17,462 nucleotides of DNA from positions 1-17,462 of the forward strand of contig JAUVRS010000016.1 of assembly GCA_030597505.1 (NCBI GenBank), written 5' to 3'. The DNA is from Desulfobacteraceae bacterium (GTDB taxonomy: Bacteria; Desulfobacterota; DSM-4660; Desulfatiglandales; Desulfatiglandaceae). Every line of letters starts with the position of its first letter. The stretch's first letter is position 1. Positions 13,925 to 17,462 of the stretch are shown here, one piece after another. The notes under the pieces were generated by a model that was not told where the DNA came from, made no database searches, and saw nothing but the letters and a program-made list of their open reading frames with translations. The position numbers and the translations under genes are program-made.

Positions 13925-14687
13925 ATCTCGGTTTTTCCCCTGCCCCGGGATTAAAAAACTCTTTTACAAATAAATTCTGGCTATGCTCTTTCAGATATTT
14001 GGGATCACCTTCGGCGATCATTCCCTTGGAATGTTTATCCAGCATTATCACCCTGTGCGCCACCGAAAAAATACTTTGAAGTTCATGGGTCACTATTACC
14101 ATGGTCGTACCAAAGGCCTTGTTCAGATGAATGATAAGACTGTCCAGTTCGGCCGAGGTCACCGGGTCGAGACCCGCCGATGGTTCGTCAAAAAACAGGA
14201 TCTTTGGGTTAAGCGCCATGGCCCTTGCCAGCCCTGCCCTTTTTCTCATACCCCCACTCAGTTCAGAGGGAAGATAATTTTCATAACCGTCCAGGTTAAC
14301 AAGGCTCAACTTCATTTTAACCATGGTATCTACTGACTCCTCTGAAAGATCTGTATACGCCTTCAAAGGTAATGCCACATTTTCAGCCACGGTCATAGAT
14401 CCCAAAAGAGCAGCGCTCTGATACAAAACCCCGATTCTTCTAAACACCCTTTGGAGCGCTGAATCATCACAGGTTGAAATGTCTTTGCCATCAACAATGA
14501 TCTTCCCTGAGTCGGCCTGAATAAGCCCGATCATGTGTTTCATCAGTGTGCTCTTGCCACACCCGCTTCCCCCCAGGATAACAAATATCTCCCCTTCATA
14601 GACATCAAATGTGACCCGATCCAGGATAACCGTTTCCCCGTATTTCGCAACCAGATTCTTGACTTTGATAATGGCCTTTTCACTCAT
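13917..14687 (-). CDS. mlaF: MlaF-type ABC transporter ATP-binding protein
   Basis: A 256-residue cytoplasmic ATPase that powers the MlaE permease. Walker A GGSGCGKST (39-47), Q-loop Gln90, signature LSGGMRKRAGLARA (143-156), Walker B ILFFDEPSAGLD (163-174) and switch His201 (VTHE) are all intact. The LSGGM signature followed by a K/R-rich stretch and the YQSAALLGSMTVAENVALPL segment are typical of the MlaF/Ttg2A group. The C-terminal extension (FVKEFFNPGAGE) is also usual there; in E. coli MlaF this tail docks on the partner subunit of the dimer. It lies 13 bases after mlaE and overlaps mlaD by 8. The ATG at 14687 lacks a strong ribosome site, fitting coupling to upstream translation. Confidence 0.95.
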   Translation of the reverse strand: MSEKAIIKVKNLVAKYGETVILDRVTFDVYEGEIFVILGGSGCGKSTLMKHMIGLIQADSGKIIVDGKDISTCDDSALQRVFRRIGVLYQSAALLGSMTVAENVALPLKAYTDLSEESVDTMVKMKLSLVNLDGYENYLPSELSGGMRKRAGLARAMALNPKILFFDEPSAGLDPVTSAELDSLIIHLNKAFGTTMVIVTHELQSIFSVAHRVIMLDKHSKGMIAEGDPKYLKEHSQNLFVKEFFNPGAGEKPRFE

Positions 14688-14700
14688 AATATATTTTTCA

Positions 14701-15846
14701 CTAGCCCCAGAAACGGAGAATAACCGAAAACATCGAATCAGAGAGGATGATCAAAAAAATGCTGCTGACAACAGCCGAGGTGGTGGCTTGTCCAACCGAT
14801 GCCGCCCCGCCTTTGACCTGAAACCCCCTGTGACACCCAACCCAGGCTATGAGAAGACCAAAAACACCGCTCTTGATAAAGCCCAAAAACACGTCAAAGA
14901 GCTCCAGGCTCCGTATGGTTTGATCCACATAGGCGCTGGCCGTCAAATCAAGCATAAAAACCCCTACCACAAGTCCCCCGGCTATGGCAAATAGATCGGA
15001 GAACAGGGTTAGGATCGGCAACATGGTAACAGACGCAATTATCTTTGGGATCACCAGAAACCGGGTCGGCTCAAAACCCATGGTAAAAAGCGCATCAACC
15101 TCCTCGGAAATCTTCATTGTCCCTATCTCTGCGGCAAAGGCCGATCCCGACCTCCCTGCCACAATGATGGCCGTGATGATTGGCCCCAACTCGCGGACCA
15201 TAGAAAGGCTGACCAGAGACGCCACGTAAATGTTGGCACCAAACTGCTCCAGTTGAACCGCAGACATAAAGGCCATGATAAGCCCCATGAGAAAACTTAT
15301 CAGCCCAACGATAGGAAGTGCATCCACCCCTGTTTTTTTCATGTATAGGATGGTGTCATCCACTCGCAGGGATTTGGGGTGAATGCAGACATAAAGAAAT
15401 GCAAGAAAGACAGACCCGGTAAAGCTGATAAGATATTTGATATCTGAGAGGTGTCGAAAGGTCGCCTCGCCAAGACGGACAAAAATGTTGGGACTTCGCT
15501 TTCTGAAAGATAAAGGGCCTTTGGTGTCAAAGGAATCAAATTGAAGTGAAACGATGGTTTCTTTTGCCTTGTCGCTGACGTTTTTGAGAGTAAACCGGCC
15601 GTTCCATAGGGATGCAGCCCTTCTCAACTCCACAAGAACAAGGACACCAAAATCATCCAGATACGATACCTTTTCAAGATCCACCGTCAAGGCTGCGGGA
15701 CGTTTATCCCGAATCAGCGGCGCGATCTCATTTATCATGGAACCTGCCGTGGACTTATCCATCGCCCCATGGAGATGAAGTATGGTTCCATCGCCTTCTA
15801 CAGACATTTCATACGTAAAGGGTGGCGGATCACTGGAAGCCTTCAT
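14701..15846 (-). CDS. mlaE: MlaE permease with N-terminal STAS domain
   Basis: A 381-residue inner-membrane permease. Residues about 12-105 are a STAS domain (LHLHGAMDKST, LTVDLEKVSYLDDFGVLVLVE), the equivalent of separate MlaB. Residues about 120-381 are the MlaE domain with five or six hydrophobic helices and the hallmark segment RELGPIITAIIVAGRSGSAF (218-237) followed by EIGTMKISEEVDAL. In E. coli, MlaB stabilises and regulates MlaF; here the function is built into the permease, a known fusion. The STAS site that is normally D-(S/T)-x-G reads DDFG, so the usual phosphorylatable residue is Asp65. The gene starts six bases after the sensor gene ends, without a clear ribosome site of its own, so translation is probably coupled. 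Confidence 0.93.
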   Translation of the reverse strand: MKASSDPPPFTYEMSVEGDGTILHLHGAMDKSTAGSMINEIAPLIRDKRPAALTVDLEKVSYLDDFGVLVLVELRRAASLWNGRFTLKNVSDKAKETIVSLQFDSFDTKGPLSFRKRSPNIFVRLGEATFRHLSDIKYLISFTGSVFLAFLYVCIHPKSLRVDDTILYMKKTGVDALPIVGLISFLMGLIMAFMSAVQLEQFGANIYVASLVSLSMVRELGPIITAIIVAGRSGSAFAAEIGTMKISEEVDALFTMGFEPTRFLVIPKIIASVTMLPILTLFSDLFAIAGGLVVGVFMLDLTASAYVDQTIRSLELFDVFLGFIKSGVFGLLIAWVGCHRGFQVKGGAASVGQATTSAVVSSIFLIILSDSMFSVILRFWG

Positions 15847-15852
15847 AGATCA

Positions 15853-17163
15853 TCAGGGCTTTTCAAAATAAAACCCCTTCAGGTCCCCCTCATCTATTTC
15901 GTATTCCTTTTCAAGCAGTGCTGAATCCATCTGAAAAACCAGCCAGCCAAGAAGGTCACCCCCCTTCTCCATTATAAAAGCAACCTCGATGCCTTTGTGC
16001 CCCATGGGGTGTTCCTTATCCACCCGATAAGGGGTCAACACCCGGTGGAGAGATTTCGCATCACCCTGAAACCCTATCCCCGTGTAACTGCTTCCCACCA
16101 TGGTCGTATCATCAGTGCCTTTTTTGATGGAAAATGAGTCGTATACTTTTTTGTCCTTATCAAGTAGAACCAGCCCCGTATAGGGCATCGAGCCAACCTT
16201 TTGAATTTCACAGAATTCTTTCAATAACCGCTTTGTTCTGGATCTCTCACCCGCAGCAAAGGAGTCGGTCAAAAGGGTCCTTAAAGACAGATAATCCTTT
16301 GCCAACTGGTTTCGCAAGTCCACCTTCCGTATATCGATTGCGCGATAACCCTTTGAAAAATAGGGGTACCCAAAAAAGACGGCAAGCGATAAAATCCCCA
16401 GAACGACAAAAATCGGAATAAACCAGAACCGTACCCGTCGGTATCGCCTCTCCATCTTCTCAACCGATGTGACATCTCTACCCAGGGAAAGCACGCCTTG
16501 GAAATTGTGGTGGCCGTCATACAGGACGGTTGTGCTGGTGGAGATAAGTCGAACACCCCGTTCAGGGTGTCGTATCTTGAGGACTTTTTCGCTTACAGAA
16601 GATTTGGATTGAACTTCCTCGAGAAACTCTCTGTAAACCTCGGGATCTTCATAGATCTCATCCACAGATTTGTGGTGAAACTCACCCCACTCTCTGCCAT
16701 ACACTCTTTCAGCCGCACTATTCCATGACAGGACCTTCCCTTCCTCATCGGTCAAAATAACCGCATCAGGGAGTTGGTTGGAAAATTCCTTGAGTCCATA
16801 AACGATCTGGCTGACATTGTCGAGTCGTTGAGCCAGGAGTCTGGTAATTTCTCTGGCGACCGTAGGAAACTCATTGAGAAAAGAGGTCACATCCTCCTTG
16901 GGAATCTGAATGACCTTTACATCACCCCCCGCCTTGACCGTTGCCGTTCTCTCGGCACCCAGAAAAAACGACATCTCCCCAAAAAGGGCCCCCGTCTCAT
17001 TTACTTCAGCAATCTTATTGTCCCCTTTGAGGATGCTCACCTTCCCGGAGATCAGGATATAGAGGTCCTGGGAAAGATCACCCTCCAAAAAGATTGTCTG
17101 ACCCGCCCTGAAATTGGTGACATATTTTTCCAGGGCAGGATTATTTAAAATCCCGTCTAACAT
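15853..17163 (-). CDS. Membrane sensor: cNMP-binding, PAS, one TM helix, extracytoplasmic domain
   Basis: A 436-residue first gene of the Mla operon. Residues 15-118 form a cyclic-nucleotide-binding domain (FLEGDLSQDLYILISGKVSI) with the phosphate cassette FGEMSFFLGAERTATV, where Glu63 and Arg72 are both kept, so real cAMP/cGMP binding is plausible. Residues about 126-238 are a PAS domain (LPDAVILTDEEGKVLSWNSA, then the end strand GVLSLGRDVT). RRYRRVR just before one helix at 247-266 puts the N-terminus inside the cell. Residues 270-436 lie outside and look Cache-like (YTGLVLLDKDKKVYDSF), though this call is weak. No kinase, GGDEF, EAL, HTH or receiver domain follows, so it probably acts through contact with the transporter or another partner. 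The ATG at 17163 has a weak ribosome site and sits about 27 bases from the predicted transcription start. Confidence 0.85.
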   Translation of the reverse strand: MLDGILNNPALEKYVTNFRAGQTIFLEGDLSQDLYILISGKVSILKGDNKIAEVNETGALFGEMSFFLGAERTATVKAGGDVKVIQIPKEDVTSFLNEFPTVAREITRLLAQRLDNVSQIVYGLKEFSNQLPDAVILTDEEGKVLSWNSAAERVYGREWGEFHHKSVDEIYEDPEVYREFLEEVQSKSSVSEKVLKIRHPERGVRLISTSTTVLYDGHHNFQGVLSLGRDVTSVEKMERRYRRVRFWFIPIFVVLGILSLAVFFGYPYFSKGYRAIDIRKVDLRNQLAKDYLSLRTLLTDSFAAGERSRTKRLLKEFCEIQKVGSMPYTGLVLLDKDKKVYDSFSIKKGTDDTTMVGSSYTGIGFQGDAKSLHRVLTPYRVDKEHPMGHKGIEVAFIMEKGGDLLGWLVFQMDSALLEKEYEIDEGDLKGFYFEKP

Positions 17164-17196
17164 AACGACTCTGTTACATATGTTTAATGGAGTTTG

Positions 17197-17225
17197 AGTA
17201 TACCAAAATATTCATTTTGAGTCAA
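17197..17225 (-). promoter_or_regulatory. Strong sigma-70 promoter of the Mla operon
   Basis: On the minus strand TTGACT (17225-17220, 5/6 match) and TATACT (17202-17197, 5/6 match) are separated by exactly 17 bases. Transcription should begin near 17190 and read the five-gene sensor-mlaEFD-lipoprotein operon. Confidence 0.75.
17204..17219. promoter_or_regulatory. Inverted repeat CAAAAT-N4-ATTTTG in the promoter spacer
   Basis: A perfect 6-bp inverted repeat with a 4-base centre fills 16 of the 17 spacer bases between the -35 and -10 boxes of the Mla operon promoter. This is a common operator position for a repressor or MerR-like activator. Chance in AT-rich DNA is also possible. No regulator gene is adjacent. 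Confidence 0.4.
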
Positions 17226-17462
17226 TAAATGGGCAAATTTGACATCAGTTAGTGTCCATGCAATAGCTCAATAAGTAGCGGATTTAGTTCATAGTGGCGG
17301 AACATACAGACATCTCTTTTAAGAGGCGCAATTTCAGTTCTTGCAGCGCATCTGCCACGCCCCAAATACCTTAACCAATCTGCCCAGGACAGGCGGGACA
17401 GCCAAACGTAATAGGGACAATCATCTTAGGGGCTGTTCCGGGCAGGATTGTAAACCTCACCG
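17226..17462. other. Gene-free stretch upstream of the Mla operon
   Basis: No coding region that I can support on either strand. It holds short palindromes: CTCTT-TTAAGAG near 17314, an imperfect one with arms 17380-17385 and 17396-17401 (CTGCCC/GGACAG), and three GTCC-containing units on the minus strand in the last 80 bases, which could be the edge of a palindromic repeat or transposon beyond the window. Confidence 0.3.

Noticed and set aside
1..17462. CRISPR array, tRNA or rRNA
   Set aside because: No regularly spaced direct repeats and no tRNA cloverleaf or rRNA stretches were seen on either strand.

Overview
This 17.5 kb window looks like chromosomal DNA from an anaerobic Desulfobacterota (deltaproteobacterial, sulfate-reducer-like) organism of medium GC. 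The pointers are an FprA/ROO-type flavodiiron protein, a DVU0298-like HEAT protein, a DUF6178-like protein, a YcaO-TPR protein, and an Mla-type lipid transport operon whose permease carries a fused STAS domain. The lineage is inferred from protein families; there is no rRNA or tRNA in the window to confirm it.

Layout. Bases 1-390 are the 3' end of an AMP-forming acyl-CoA synthetase (+). Bases 496-1740 are an OFA/monocarboxylate-type MFS transporter (-). A gene-free stretch (1741-2195) holds small inverted repeats and a 200-bp hairpin element. Bases 2196-4896 are a three-gene minus-strand operon, in transcription order amidohydrolase, Crp/Fnr-type regulator, short FMN-dependent hydroxy-acid dehydrogenase. 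It has a recognisable promoter with an inverted repeat around it. Bases 5266-7245 (+) are the HEAT protein and the flavodiiron protein. A second copy of the hairpin element lies at 7297-7528, just upstream of a plus-strand three-gene cluster (7637-12157): YcaO-TPR, DUF6178-like, and a TrpF-like TIM barrel with a coiled-coil tail. Converging on it is a tightly packed five-gene minus-strand operon (17163-12170): a cNMP/PAS membrane sensor, mlaE (STAS fused), mlaF, mlaD and a PqiC-like lipoprotein. It is driven by a near-consensus sigma-70 promoter (TTGACT-17-TATACT) with an inverted repeat filling its spacer. The last 240 bases hold no gene.

How the genes work together. The Mla operon supplies the ATPase, permease, MCE subunit and lipoprotein of an envelope lipid transporter; MlaA and MlaC are absent here. 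The sensor that leads it has input domains on both sides of the membrane but no output domain. The YcaO cluster is the best candidate for an undescribed system: an ATP-dependent amide-activating enzyme with all its ATP-site motifs, next to two proteins of unknown function, with no TfuA, E1-like partner or precursor peptide. The TrpF-like partner has lost the catalytic cysteine of TrpF, so its role is unlikely to be tryptophan synthesis.

The two hairpin elements (about 91% identical by eye over ~200 positions, one carrying a 32-nt insertion) plus a short remnant at 471-503 look like a non-autonomous mobile or palindromic repeat family.
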